Below, piece after piece: positions 16,115-24,911 of a DNA stretch of 64,000 nt (position 1 is its first letter; every line of letters starts with the position of its first letter). Origin of the DNA: Paraburkholderia sp. BL9I2N2 (GTDB taxonomy: Bacteria; Pseudomonadota; Gammaproteobacteria; Burkholderiales; Burkholderiaceae); the NCBI RefSeq assembly GCF_004339745.1, contig NZ_SMGP01000001.1:1364001-1428000 (forward strand), in the 5' to 3' direction. The notes beneath the pieces are model-generated. The model worked only from the letters and a program-made list of their open reading frames with translations, was not told where the DNA came from and made no database searches. Both the position numbers and the translations under genes were made by a program.

Positions 16115-17142
16115 GGCTTCCCGTAGACGTTCGTCATGCGCGCTGAATCGCAGCCGAAGAGTCCGCAGCCTTTGCCCTGACCGTTGAAGATCCGGACCTC
16201 CTCCTTGCCACGCTTGAGCAGCAACCCATACGGAACGGTCTGCTGGACCTCGTAGAAGTCGTTGCCAAGTGGAACGAAGCTCGCGATCTCAGCTTCCCCC
16301 TTGTCGTCCATCAGCAAGATGGCGGGCAGTTCAGCTTGATGCGGAAGCTGGAGGTACGTGAACCGCCCGTCGTCGAACACGATCACGGGCGCGAACGGCG
16401 CTTTGCCCTCGACGCGGTAGTCGAAGTTCGCGTGATCGAGCGCAATGTGAGGGCCGTCCGGCCCCGCCGTGTCCGATGCCGGCTGCCCTTCGGGCGTCGC
16501 GCGGTCCGGCCGCGCGGCAGCGTTGCTCGTGGGTGCGTTACCCGGGTATTCGATGCCAAACGGTGAGACCTCTCCTACCGTTGTCTGCGCGTCGGCACCC
16601 AGGTAGTGCCACGAGACCCGGTGGTACGCCTTGCCGTCATCGGACGATCGCAGGTCGAGTTCGTAGCGCCGGCGGGACGTGATGATGGTGGCGGCATTTT
16701 CGAGTCCGGGCAGGCGCGCCTCGATAAATACATCCCGCTTCGTCAGAGCGGTGTGCTCAAGCCAGCGCTTGCCGGTATCCGACAGATAGACGCCCACCAC
16801 TTCCTCGTCTGGTCCGAACACCAGATGCGTTTCCTGGCTGGTCCGCACGAGCACGGGGTACGAGTAGTCCGGGTCGTAGTCGTATACGACGAGCGACGCG
16901 TCATCAGGCGCGGGGTAGGGACCTTTGATCGCCGCAAGCGCCGCCGCTTGCCGGCGGTGCCGGGAGGACGAGGGAGCAGGATGTGGGGGGGCTGGGTCCG
17001 GCAGCTTCTGTGCCATGGAGGGTATGCCCGGTGGCAGCGGCGAGGCAGCAGGCGGGGCTGACGACGCGGATTGCCCGTTGGCCGTCGCCATGCTGGCACC
17101 GAGCAGCATCGCGACGCATGTGACGGATGCAATGACGTTCAT
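16111..17142 (-). CDS. virB9: VirB9-like T4SS core protein
   Basis: A 343-residue exported protein with a cleavable signal peptide (MNVIASVTCVAMLLGASMATANG). A proline-rich stretch follows. The N-terminal VirB9 domain contains YDYDPDYSYPVLVRTSQETHLVFGPDEEV and the C-terminal domain FDYRVEGKAPFAPVIVFDDGRFTYLQLP. VirB9 forms the outer-membrane core complex with VirB7 and VirB10. The start ATG overlaps the virB8 stop in an ATGA pair, and the stop overlaps virB10. The C-terminal tail has cysteines (KGCGLFGCDS), which might cross-link to the lipoprotein subunit. Confidence 0.92.
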   Translation of the reverse strand: MNVIASVTCVAMLLGASMATANGQSASSAPPAASPLPPGIPSMAQKLPDPAPPHPAPSSSRHRRQAAALAAIKGPYPAPDDASLVVYDYDPDYSYPVLVRTSQETHLVFGPDEEVVGVYLSDTGKRWLEHTALTKRDVFIEARLPGLENAATIITSRRRYELDLRSSDDGKAYHRVSWHYLGADAQTTVGEVSPFGIEYPGNAPTSNAAARPDRATPEGQPASDTAGPDGPHIALDHANFDYRVEGKAPFAPVIVFDDGRFTYLQLPHQAELPAILLMDDKGEAEIASFVPLGNDFYEVQQTVPYGLLLKRGKEEVRIFNGQGKGCGLFGCDSARMTNVYGKP

Positions 17143-17894
17143 TGCGCTGCTCCAGGATCGACGCCGAGGTAGGGCGTGAGACTGAAATGGGTGATACGCA
17201 GGCCGATCGGGTTGTCCTTCTCTTCGCCGGGCTTCAGGGTCTCGGGCGCGAGCAGGAAGCTGATCGTGAGCAGCATCTGTTTCGGTCGCGATGGTTTGCC
17301 GTTCACGCTCTCGACCAGTGTGAAGATCAGGTACGCGACCTGGCCATCGGGCGAGAACGAGGTGGAGTTCTCGACGAATTCACGGGTGAGCCCCGGCGTC
17401 TGCACGACACGCTGCGCGACGGGATCGGTCACCGTGATCCAGGTTTCGAGCTCCCGCGTCGCCGCACCCGATGTCCAGCCGAACGCAGCGGGGATCTGAC
17501 GCGTGAGCGTGTTCTGGCTGTCGGCCTCGATCGTGAACACGCGTGAGGCCCATTTCACCAGGAAATAGCGCCTGTTGGCCGCGGTCACTGAATACGTTTC
17601 GGCGTAACGGTCCGAGACCCACACCGCGCCGCTCTTTTCATCATGCTCGACAAAATACGGACGCGGACCACTATGCGCACTCTGGACGATCAGTGCTGCG
17701 CATTCGCCGGCTGCAATCAGCGCGAAAGCAGCGGCGACCTTGATGGCGAGGCGCTTTTCCCACACGGGCCGCTGAAATGCAGCGAACCATGCGGCCACGG
17801 CCTCTCCGGTGTTGGGCGGCGCGAAGAGATCAGTGCCGGCAGGGGCGGCCGGGTCTGAACGGGACGGACGCGACGGTGGCATCTGTTCATCCAT
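17139..17894 (-). CDS. virB8: VirB8-like T4SS inner-membrane protein
   Basis: A 251-residue protein with a short cytoplasmic N-terminus, one membrane helix (AAAFALIAAGECAALIVQSA) and a periplasmic NTF2-like VirB8 domain. That domain carries VSDRYAETYSVTAANRRYFLVKW, which is the family's beginning. VirB8 is a bitopic assembly factor of the type IV secretion system. It overlaps virB9 by 4 nt. Upstream, a small opposite-strand gene (17970-18236) interrupts the otherwise continuous operon between virB8 and virB6. Confidence 0.9.
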   Translation of the reverse strand: MDEQMPPSRPSRSDPAAPAGTDLFAPPNTGEAVAAWFAAFQRPVWEKRLAIKVAAAFALIAAGECAALIVQSAHSGPRPYFVEHDEKSGAVWVSDRYAETYSVTAANRRYFLVKWASRVFTIEADSQNTLTRQIPAAFGWTSGAATRELETWITVTDPVAQRVVQTPGLTREFVENSTSFSPDGQVAYLIFTLVESVNGKPSRPKQMLLTISFLLAPETLKPGEEKDNPIGLRITHFSLTPYLGVDPGAAQ

Positions 17895-17969
17895 CGCTCA
17901 TGCCTCCGCGCAGGCCCGCGCGTGCGGTGCTAGACTGAAACCCAGTTCACTTGCTGCGCGGGTGCAGCC

Positions 17970-18236
17970 ATGGCCAGACTCAGGATCATCCTGCTGTATT
18001 TCGTGCTGCCAGTTTTCCTGTTTGCCGCGTTCCTCCTGTATCAGGTCGGCGCGCAGCATTTCGGCGTCGCGATGATGCTCGCGGGAGCAGTGGGGTTTCT
18101 CGCGTGGGCGGCATTTAGCCGGACGCCACGAGACAGGCAGCAGTCTCGGGAGGCAGACGAGCAGCATCTCAGAGATGCAGATGCGTCCTGGAATGCGTAC
18201 TATGCGAGTCATCAAAACGAAAGTAGGCATCACTGA
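17970..18236 (+). CDS. Small membrane protein on the opposite strand inside the virB operon
   Basis: An 88-residue protein with two adjacent membrane helices (IILLYFVLPVFLFAAFLLYQV and VAMMLAGAVGFLAWAAFS) and a charged C-terminal tail rich in Arg, Asp, Gln and His. The minus-strand frames over this segment are shadow-like, which supports coding on the plus strand. It ends 2 nt from the virB6 stop, so the two genes converge, and its transcript would oppose the operon. Small membrane proteins coded within transfer operons often serve in entry exclusion or pilus assembly; here no family is recognised and that role is only a suggestion. Confidence 0.6.
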   Translation: MARLRIILLYFVLPVFLFAAFLLYQVGAQHFGVAMMLAGAVGFLAWAAFSRTPRDRQQSREADEQHLRDADASWNAYYASHQNESRHH

Positions 18237-18238
18237 TC

Positions 18239-19267
18239 TCATTTCAATACGTTGGGCGTCAACTTGTTCCCCATGACACCCTTGCCAAAGCCGCGCAAGC
18301 CACCACCAGCGCCGCCTGAGACAAGCGACTTCGCGATGTCCGGCACCTGCCACATCATGAAAGCCCCTACACCGCAGACGAGCGCAAGCGCGAGCATCGC
18401 AAGGTAGTTCGTCGCGTAGTATGCGTCACTGTTTGTGCCGCTTTGCATCGCCGTCTGCTGCACGAGGCTCTGGATGCCGGGCAGCACGCCGCTGTAGACG
18501 ATCGCCATCATCAGCCAGGCCACCACCTTGAAGAGGCCTGCGGAGATCGTGAACCTGAGCCAGCCATCGAAGAGGAATTCACCGGCAGGCAGCACATACC
18601 AGGGAATCAGGACCGGTCCGAGGCAGAAGGCAATGTCGAGCAGGAACGAGCCGAACTGCACAACCACGACGAAGATCAACGTCATGAGCGTGATCGCGAT
18701 GATCGCCAGCGCTTTCGCGAGGAACGCGAGCAGGATCAGCGGCAGGTTCCTGACGAGCGTCCAGATCGAACTCACGCCCGCCGAGTTCGCCCCTGCGTCA
18801 CTCGTCGCACCGCATTCCTGATGTTCGGTGTTCGGAATCACAACGCCTTCGGGTGTGACATCGGGCACCTCCTCGCACACCTGGGCGGCTTCGGTGCGCA
18901 CGCCCTGCATGATGGTCGAGGCGGCATTGACGAGCGCACGCAGCAGATCGCCAGGATTGCCGTCGCCGCCGGACACGCGTGAGGCCATCGTTTGCATGTT
19001 GTCGACGAAATAGCTATGAACCGTGGTGCTCCACGCGGTGAGCAGCACCAGGATGACCGCGCACCTGATCAGGTGGCGAAACAGGTTCGCGAAGAAGCCG
19101 GGGAAGTCGCCCTCGAGCAGCCACAGGAACACGTGCCAGGTCGCGATGATCAGGCCGAGCGCTGCGAGCAGGTCCAGACCGTCTGACAGGAACAGCGTCT
19201 GCAGGCTGCCTCCTTTCGTCTGCATCGTCGCGAATAGTATATTGAGGACCGAGATGACGTCGTTCAT
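18239..19267 (-). CDS. virB6: VirB6/TrbL-like polytopic T4SS protein
   Basis: A 342-residue polytopic membrane protein. Hydrophobic segments include LLAALGLIIATWHVFLWLL, HLIRCAVILVLLTAW, a central pair (LPLILLAFLAKALAIIAITL, TLIFVVVVQFGSFLLDIAF), the LIPWYVLP loop and a C-terminal helix. A periplasmic loop contains cysteines. The order and the central PVLIPWYVLPAGEFLFDGW motif fit VirB6/TrbL, which forms the inner-membrane channel. It is followed on the minus strand by virB8 and preceded by a small membrane-protein gene. Confidence 0.85.
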   Translation of the reverse strand: MNDVISVLNILFATMQTKGGSLQTLFLSDGLDLLAALGLIIATWHVFLWLLEGDFPGFFANLFRHLIRCAVILVLLTAWSTTVHSYFVDNMQTMASRVSGGDGNPGDLLRALVNAASTIMQGVRTEAAQVCEEVPDVTPEGVVIPNTEHQECGATSDAGANSAGVSSIWTLVRNLPLILLAFLAKALAIIAITLMTLIFVVVVQFGSFLLDIAFCLGPVLIPWYVLPAGEFLFDGWLRFTISAGLFKVVAWLMMAIVYSGVLPGIQSLVQQTAMQSGTNSDAYYATNYLAMLALALVCGVGAFMMWQVPDIAKSLVSGGAGGGLRGFGKGVMGNKLTPNVLK

Positions 19268-19287
19268 GACTCAGATTCCACATCCGT

Positions 19288-19572
19288 TTAGCGCAGACCG
19301 CCGGCGAGGCGGACCATAGCCAGCAGTGCAGCGAGCGGCAGCGCGAACCAGCCGGCCGCAAAGACCTGCGGGCTGTCGACCTGCACGATCAGGAGTCCTG
19401 TGAGCAGGGACAGGCGGGTATTGCGCGTGATCCGCCGGTCGAAGCGCCACTGCGCGTCTCGTTCCTCGTCGATGGTCTGACGGTGGCCACGGTACGCGCG
19501 TACACCCCCGAGGACGAGCCGCAGTTCGGCAGGTGTCATGCACAGCGAGCGGATCAGCCAGCGCAGCAGCAT
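19288..19572 (-). CDS. Small T4SS-associated membrane protein (94 aa)
   Basis: A 94-residue protein starting MLLRWLIRSLCMTPAEL, with a charged middle (RAYRGHRQTIDEERDAQWRFDRRI) and two hydrophobic segments at the C-terminus (LSLLTGLLIVQVD, FAAGWFALPLAALLAMVRLA). It lies between virB5 and virB6, where many conjugative systems code a small lipoprotein or entry-exclusion protein. It lacks a lipobox. No family recognised. Position and membrane topology suggest a secretion-system role. Confidence 0.6.
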   Translation of the reverse strand: MLLRWLIRSLCMTPAELRLVLGGVRAYRGHRQTIDEERDAQWRFDRRITRNTRLSLLTGLLIVQVDSPQVFAAGWFALPLAALLAMVRLAGGLR

Positions 19573-19585
19573 CGTCGCCTCCGGG

Positions 19586-20389
19586 TCACGGGTTCTGCAG
19601 CAGATCGAAGTCCGGCGCGCCCTGCGTCGTCTGCTGTTCCTGCCGGTTGACCCGGCCCATCGCTGCGGCGCGCGCGGCGGCGAGTTGCGCGGCATTGCCC
19701 TGGGCCTGCGCCTCGCCGGCGCGGTCCTGCATCTGCTGCGCGACCTGGCGCTGCATGAGCGCGTGCAGGTCCACCATTTCGCCGGCAAGCACGTTCGACT
19801 GCTGGTTCAGCATCTGCAGCCCTTGTACGGCGCCGGTGACATTCGGAATCTGGGACTGGATCTGCTGCAGGTTCTCCGCGCGAGCGGCGAGCGTGTTCAG
19901 GTTCTGCATGTCCTGCGTGAGCTGCTGCTGGTAGATCCCGCCACGCGTCGAGGCAAGCGACGTGTAGGCCGACAGCCACTGCGCCGGTGACATGCCGGTC
20001 GAGTTCATCTCCGACAGGCTGCGCCCGAACAGGCCACTCGTGGCGTTCGCCGCCTGCTGCAGCTGCGTGATCGCTGTCGACAGCGACTGGAAGTTCGCCA
20101 TCTGTGTGCGGTAGGGGGCGATCGTCTGGTCGATGAGAGAAGCCGGCACCTGCTTCAGGTTCTGGACCATCGTCACATACTGCTGCAGGCGCGTGATCTG
20201 CGCCTGGACGTTCTGTTCGACCATCTGCGCCTGCTGCGAAACGGACGAAGCCAGTTCCGCGTGATTCAGGAGTTGCGTGATCTCCGTGGCGCCGCCGGTC
20301 ATGCCGCCACCGGCCCGGGCAGCACTGACGTGCACAAGTAGACAAATGACGACCGGTGCGCCGATGCGGCCGAGCAGGGCGTTACGCAT
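19586..20389 (-). CDS. virB5: VirB5/TrbJ-like minor pilin
   Basis: A 267-residue exported protein from the ATG at 20389, with signal peptide NALLGRIGAPVVICLLVHV then SAARAGG. The mature part is glutamine-rich and helical: ITQLLNHAELASSVSQQAQM, YVTMVQNLKQVP, the TrbJ-type GRSLSEMNSTGMSPAQWL region and a long coiled coil at the end. TrbJ/VirB5 proteins are minor pilus subunits with a helical bundle. The start overlaps the end of virB4 by 8 nt. Confidence 0.88.
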   Translation of the reverse strand: MRNALLGRIGAPVVICLLVHVSAARAGGGMTGGATEITQLLNHAELASSVSQQAQMVEQNVQAQITRLQQYVTMVQNLKQVPASLIDQTIAPYRTQMANFQSLSTAITQLQQAANATSGLFGRSLSEMNSTGMSPAQWLSAYTSLASTRGGIYQQQLTQDMQNLNTLAARAENLQQIQSQIPNVTGAVQGLQMLNQQSNVLAGEMVDLHALMQRQVAQQMQDRAGEAQAQGNAAQLAAARAAAMGRVNRQEQQTTQGAPDFDLLQNP

Positions 20390-23075
20390 GGCCGGCCTCC
20401 GGCTCGGGCGCGGGCATTGCATCGCCGCGCGCCTGCGCTGCGGCTTCGTCGGTGTACCGTTCCTTCCAGTCCGGATAACCCGAATGCAGATGCCGGTCGA
20501 AGACGATCTGGGCGCTCATTTCCGAGCGCAGGATTGCGATTGAGCGGGGATCGAGCGGCACCGAAATGCGCCGCGACGCGCCACCCTGTTCGGCGATGAA
20601 GTAGTCGCGCTTTGCGACGAGCTTCTGGATCGTGCGGATCTGACCGTCGGACAGGCCGAAGTCGCGCTGGTAGGCGGTCTTCGCGGAGGGCGTAAAGTTC
20701 TCGACGGGCACAAACACGCGCACGAGTACGTTGTCGCGGATCTGCGGCCAGACGGACGAGGACGATACCTGCTCGGGCGACTGGGCATCCATCCATACGC
20801 AGCCGAGCTTCTTGCGCATCGTGACAATCCAGTTGCCGATCTGCGCGGCGAATGCCTCATCGTCGAGGAGGTTCCAGATCTCGGGCAGCATCACGAGCGT
20901 CGGGCCGATCACGCCGTTCGCGCGTCGCTGCTCGAGCGAATCCTGGATGCGGTAGGTGACGTACGACAGGAATGGCCGTGCGATCACCGGGCTCGCGAGA
21001 ATCCGGTCAGTTGCCATCGAGACCCAGTGCGCGTCATCGAAGCTGTCGTCGACATTGTCGAAGTAGTGGGCGTGCACGGCCCCGCCGACCCACAGCGCCA
21101 GTTCGTCCGCGAGCGGCCCTGCCGGCAATGACGCGTGGACCGTGCCCAGTCGCCAGAGCCGCCGGTCGGTGCGGCTGCCCCGGCTACGAACCGCGGCGAA
21201 TGCCGTTTCCAGCTCGCGCCGGTCGCCGGCGCTCACGCGATACGTGCCGCGTTGCTGCACGAGCAGTACGACCCATTCGACGAGGAATTCGAGATGCCGC
21301 TGATCAGCCAGCAGCACCAGCGGATTCATCTGCGCACGCTCGTCGCTGCGGACGTCTCCCGCCTCGCTGTCGAAATGCATGTAGCGACCACCCTGCAGGA
21401 TCGTCGGGATGCGCATCGACAGATCCTTGTCGAAGCCATAGAGCCGGGCGTTCGGATACTTGCGAAAGAGCGTCGCGCACAGCAGCATGAAGATCGTCTT
21501 GCCGAAGCCGGTGCGCCCACATACCAGCATGTGCCCGACATCACCCAGAAAGCCGGTAAACCAGTAGGGTGTGCCGAACTCCGTTGGGAACGCAGCCAGC
21601 GCGGGACAAAGCACGCCGGTTTCCTTTGTCAGATGCGCGTTGATGCGGTGGCCGTCCGAGACACCGCGCAGCGGCAGCAGGCGGGAAAGGGCTTCCGTGT
21701 CGATGAACGACCATCGCGCACATTCGCGCCACATGCCGGGAATCGTGGTTGCGAACGCAGAAAGGGCGTGAAGGGTTTCGCGCAACGGCGTGAAGTGCGC
21801 TGCGCGCAGCGCTTCCTCTACTGCCTTGTGGGTGGCCACGGCCTGGGTCCATGCCGCGTCAGCGGCGTGGCCATCATCGAACGGCCCTGTCTCGAATACT
21901 GGCGAGTACGACAGCACGGACAGGTTGTAGTACCCGTACAGCTCTTCAGCCATCTCGACCTTGCCGGCGCGGCGGTTGGCTTCGTCGGCCGCCGCCGAAC
22001 GTGCCTGGTTCTGCCGCGCACCAGACATGTCGCCGCCGCGCAGCGTGGCGGCAAGGAGCGATCGCGTATCGAGCCGGCGTCCTTCGTGATAGCGGCGCAC
22101 GCCGTCGATGAAGCGCATCGTGGCAGAAGGGGATGTGACCCGGAAGCAGTGACTGATGGTTACCTCGCCCGGTACCTTGAGCAGGCCGTCGAGACTGGTC
22201 GGCAGAACGCTGTCCGGCCAGAAGTCACGGCGGCCTGGAATGCCTGCTGCGATCCCGAAGCGCTGGCGACCGCCAGCGTAGAAATGGAGGTAGTCGTGGC
22301 CGGGCCGCACTTCGGTATCGCACATGGCGACGTCGAGCGCAGGAATGTCGGGGACCGGCACGGCCTGCAGATGATCGCTGGCGGGCGAGCCGCAGGCGTG
22401 CATGAAGGCACCCAACCTGTCGCCGGACAGCCGTCGGCAGGCGAGGCGCGGGTTGCCGGCCACGAAGCCAAACAGGATGTGCTCGAACGTTTCGACGACG
22501 GTCGCAAGTTCCGAGGCGGTGTACGCGAACAGGTACTGGTCCGAGAACGTGCCGCGCACGGCCTGCATCAGCGACCGGGCGACGGGAAGCCCGTCGCGCG
22601 TCATCCCGTGCGAGACCTTGCCCGCGAAGCGATCGATGCCGACCTCGGGCGCCAGCGTGAAGGTCACGTAGTGACGGTTTGTATAGTTCGCAGCCTGCTC
22701 GAACGTTGCCCGTCGGGCGTCGTCCACCTGCTGTGAAACCGGATCCGGCATCGGTGCGCTGAGATACTGCGCGCTGCGCCGGCGGTGGACGGTCCACCAC
22801 ATCGTGACCGGACGGCGCGCCGTGTCGCGCAGGGACGTGACAAGGTTGTCCATCAGTTCGAGGATGTGGCCCGTCGACAGCGCATCGGCGTCGGGTCCTG
22901 AAAACGCGTACGTCGCCATCAACGCTGAGTCCTTGTTGACGACGAGCGCGTCGCTAAAGCGGAAGAGCCACGGCACCAGTTCGGCGGTCGAGCGCCGATC
23001 GCCATCAGTGCGTCGTGCAACGCGGGCCAGCGATTCGCTGTCGAACGGGGAGCGTGCAAAGGCGGACTTCAGCAT
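20382..23075 (-). CDS. virB4: VirB4-like T4SS ATPase
   Basis: The ATG at 23075 (GAGG upstream, overlapping the virB3 stop) gives 897 residues. The N-terminal half has the CagE/VirB4 pattern. The ATPase half has Walker A CGRTGFGKT at about residue 520. The Walker B position reads LVMLPEIWNLLDDEAF, lacking the usual aspartate-glutamate pair just before the aromatic residue. The later QSPEQVSSS motif is family-typical. VirB4 powers pilus assembly and substrate transfer at the inner membrane. A longer reading to 23720 runs into virB3 and virB2 and is not supported. Confidence 0.92.
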   Translation of the reverse strand: MLKSAFARSPFDSESLARVARRTDGDRRSTAELVPWLFRFSDALVVNKDSALMATYAFSGPDADALSTGHILELMDNLVTSLRDTARRPVTMWWTVHRRRSAQYLSAPMPDPVSQQVDDARRATFEQAANYTNRHYVTFTLAPEVGIDRFAGKVSHGMTRDGLPVARSLMQAVRGTFSDQYLFAYTASELATVVETFEHILFGFVAGNPRLACRRLSGDRLGAFMHACGSPASDHLQAVPVPDIPALDVAMCDTEVRPGHDYLHFYAGGRQRFGIAAGIPGRRDFWPDSVLPTSLDGLLKVPGEVTISHCFRVTSPSATMRFIDGVRRYHEGRRLDTRSLLAATLRGGDMSGARQNQARSAAADEANRRAGKVEMAEELYGYYNLSVLSYSPVFETGPFDDGHAADAAWTQAVATHKAVEEALRAAHFTPLRETLHALSAFATTIPGMWRECARWSFIDTEALSRLLPLRGVSDGHRINAHLTKETGVLCPALAAFPTEFGTPYWFTGFLGDVGHMLVCGRTGFGKTIFMLLCATLFRKYPNARLYGFDKDLSMRIPTILQGGRYMHFDSEAGDVRSDERAQMNPLVLLADQRHLEFLVEWVVLLVQQRGTYRVSAGDRRELETAFAAVRSRGSRTDRRLWRLGTVHASLPAGPLADELALWVGGAVHAHYFDNVDDSFDDAHWVSMATDRILASPVIARPFLSYVTYRIQDSLEQRRANGVIGPTLVMLPEIWNLLDDEAFAAQIGNWIVTMRKKLGCVWMDAQSPEQVSSSSVWPQIRDNVLVRVFVPVENFTPSAKTAYQRDFGLSDGQIRTIQKLVAKRDYFIAEQGGASRRISVPLDPRSIAILRSEMSAQIVFDRHLHSGYPDWKERYTDEAAAQARGDAMPAPEPEAGHA

Positions 23076-23422
23076 GGCAACCCTCGCGCAAAGCCTTTCG
23101 GGCGCGCGTTGACCTTCTGGCGCAGGAGATGGCGCGGTTCGTAGTAATCGCCCTGGCGGCTGTATTTGGTGTAGCAGCGGATCTGGTCCGGATCGCGCCG
23201 CACGGCAAGCCACAGCACCGGGTGCGTCACCAGCACCGCGAGCAGCACCCACGCGTTGCGCATACCGGCGGCAAACGTGATCACGATGGCACCCTGTGCG
23301 ATGCACCAGCGACGGTCGATGCCGAGCAGCAGGAACTGTTCGAGCATCGTCTTGCGGATGCGTGCAGCGAGCGGATTGTCCGGTTCGCTGTCCGCGCGTT
23401 GATCGGCGTGCTGTGCGTCCAT
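23069..23422 (-). CDS. virB3: VirB3-like T4SS protein
   Basis: A 117-residue protein with an N-terminal cytoplasmic part and two hydrophobic stretches (AIVITFAAGM, NAWVLLAVLVTHPVLWLAV). The C-terminal segment DPDQIRCYTKYSRQGDYYEP is the standard VirB3/TrbD signature. The start follows AGGA and the stop overlaps virB4. VirB3 associates with VirB4 in the inner membrane. Confidence 0.88.
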   Translation of the reverse strand: MDAQHADQRADSEPDNPLAARIRKTMLEQFLLLGIDRRWCIAQGAIVITFAAGMRNAWVLLAVLVTHPVLWLAVRRDPDQIRCYTKYSRQGDYYEPRHLLRQKVNARPKGFARGLPC

Positions 23423-23446
23423 TGCGTGTGTCCTCAGAGGTGTCCG

Positions 23447-23869
23447 TCAGAGCGTGCCGGTGCAGGCCGCGCCATGGTTGAAGACCTGTGCCCACAGCAG
23501 CGGCATGTTGAGAATCGCAAGCGTGCCGAGCACCCCGCGCAGTACGTGCGTCTTGATGTTGCTGCGACCATCGTCGAGCAGCCACAGCACGATCGAGCCG
23601 ACCAGTGCGGAGAGGGACACGACTTCCAGCAGCTCGTTGTCGAGCACGTCCTGATAGACGGTGCACAGGCCACCGTTCCAGATGCCCGCATGAGCGATAA
23701 CCGGGATCGAGCCAAGCCACAACGCAGTGAGGACTGCCCGGATGGGACGTTCATGGAGCAGCACAAGACTTCGCCACGCTGTGCGAACTGCGCGACACCA
23801 GCCGACGGCAGGGGAGACCGCGCGGCGCATGGCAATCACGCCCCGGGAGGTATGGGTGGTTTCAGGCAT
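23447..23869 (-). CDS. virB2: VirB2/TrbC-like major pilin
   Basis: A 140-residue protein from the ATG at 23869, overlapping the virB11 stop by 8 nt. It has an unusually long basic N-terminus before a hydrophobic stretch (AVLTALWLGSIPVIAHAG). The mature part then has two hydrophobic segments (VVSLSALVGSIVLWLL, VLRGVLGTLAILNMPLLWAQV), as expected for a VirB2 pilin with TrbC-type topology. Cleavage after AHA is plausible. Order virB11-virB2-virB3-virB4 fits other plasmid T4SS operons. Pilins diverge fast, so the assignment rests mostly on topology and position. Confidence 0.75.
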   Translation of the reverse strand: MPETTHTSRGVIAMRRAVSPAVGWCRAVRTAWRSLVLLHERPIRAVLTALWLGSIPVIAHAGIWNGGLCTVYQDVLDNELLEVVSLSALVGSIVLWLLDDGRSNIKTHVLRGVLGTLAILNMPLLWAQVFNHGAACTGTL

Positions 23870-24911
23870 GGGCTGCCTCCTCGACATCGGCGTAGCGGGA
23901 AAAGAGACAGCGCGTGCGGTAACGGTCGTGCTCGACGCCGAGCACTTCGCGGATTTCGACGGGGCCGCGTATCGCGCCCTGCCGCTCGGCATGCACGAAG
24001 AATCGGAACGTCGAGGCAATCTTCTGGCGCAGGTCGGCGATGCTCATCAGGCGCCCCTCGTCACTCATGCGGATGAGCGATTCGAGTCGCGCGGGTGCCG
24101 TGTCAGCCGAGTCAGCGTGAAACGACACGATGGAGCCGGGGTGTCCCGTGTTGAGCGCTTCCATCAGGTCGAAGGCTTCAGCGCCGCGCACTTCGCCGAC
24201 GATGATCCGGTCGGGGCGGATGCGCAGCGAGAAGCGCACGAGATCGCGGATGGTGATGCCGAGGTTGGCTTCCAGGCCCACGTGGTTCGGCGCGTGGACC
24301 TGAAGCTCCGCTGTATCCTCGATGGTAACGATCCGGTCGCTTGCCGGCATCGCATCGATCATCGCGTTGAGCAACGTGGTCTTGCCGGACGAAGTGCCGC
24401 CCGAAAATGCGACATTGATCCGCTCACGCATGACCCACTGGAAGAACTCGCACAACGCGGCACCACCGCCTGACAGCCGGTCGAGCAGGGCCGCATTGCG
24501 GCGCGGGGAGAAGGCGCGCTGCGCGGCAGGCAGTACGTCTAACGCGCCACTGCGCACGTAGTCGGCCAGACCGATGCGGCGGCGCGCGTGCTTTCGGATC
24601 GACAGCATATCGCCGTGAATGGCGACCGGCTGGCGGGCTGCGGCAAGACGAAGGCCGGGCAGCCGCGCATCGAGCAGTGGGGTCTGCGCTTTCGCATTGA
24701 CGTTGGCGAGGATCGTGATCGCGCGATCGAGCGCGTCAGGATTCAGGTCGCACCGGGCCACAAACGAGATGATGCCGTTGCGCTCGACGAAAATGGTGTC
24801 CGCGCGGTTGACCATGATTTCCTGCACGTCGGGATCGGCGAGCATCGGTTGCAGCGGGCCGAGGTAATCGTTCAGTACCTCGATCGCGTATTCGTACGTG
24901 ACCCGGCTCAT
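23862..24911 (-). CDS. virB11: VirB11/TrbB-like T4SS ATPase
   Basis: A 349-residue hexameric secretion ATPase from an ATG at 24911 that overlaps the virB1 stop (ATGA). It has Walker A GGTSSGKTT (residues 171-179), the Asp box VTIEDTAEL, Walker B RIIVGEVRGAEAFDL and the His box TGHPGSIVSFHADS. VirB11 drives pilus biogenesis and DNA transfer at the base of the channel. It is the second gene of the operon after the transglycosylase, an order seen in several broad-host plasmid systems. Confidence 0.93.
   Translation of the reverse strand: MSRVTYEYAIEVLNDYLGPLQPMLADPDVQEIMVNRADTIFVERNGIISFVARCDLNPDALDRAITILANVNAKAQTPLLDARLPGLRLAAARQPVAIHGDMLSIRKHARRRIGLADYVRSGALDVLPAAQRAFSPRRNAALLDRLSGGGAALCEFFQWVMRERINVAFSGGTSSGKTTLLNAMIDAMPASDRIVTIEDTAELQVHAPNHVGLEANLGITIRDLVRFSLRIRPDRIIVGEVRGAEAFDLMEALNTGHPGSIVSFHADSADTAPARLESLIRMSDEGRLMSIADLRQKIASTFRFFVHAERQGAIRGPVEIREVLGVEHDRYRTRCLFSRYADVEEAAHA

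Noticed and set aside
21135..22736. A 533-codon open frame on the plus strand
   Set aside because: It is antisense to virB4, whose frame has all family motifs; the composition is that of a GC-rich shadow.
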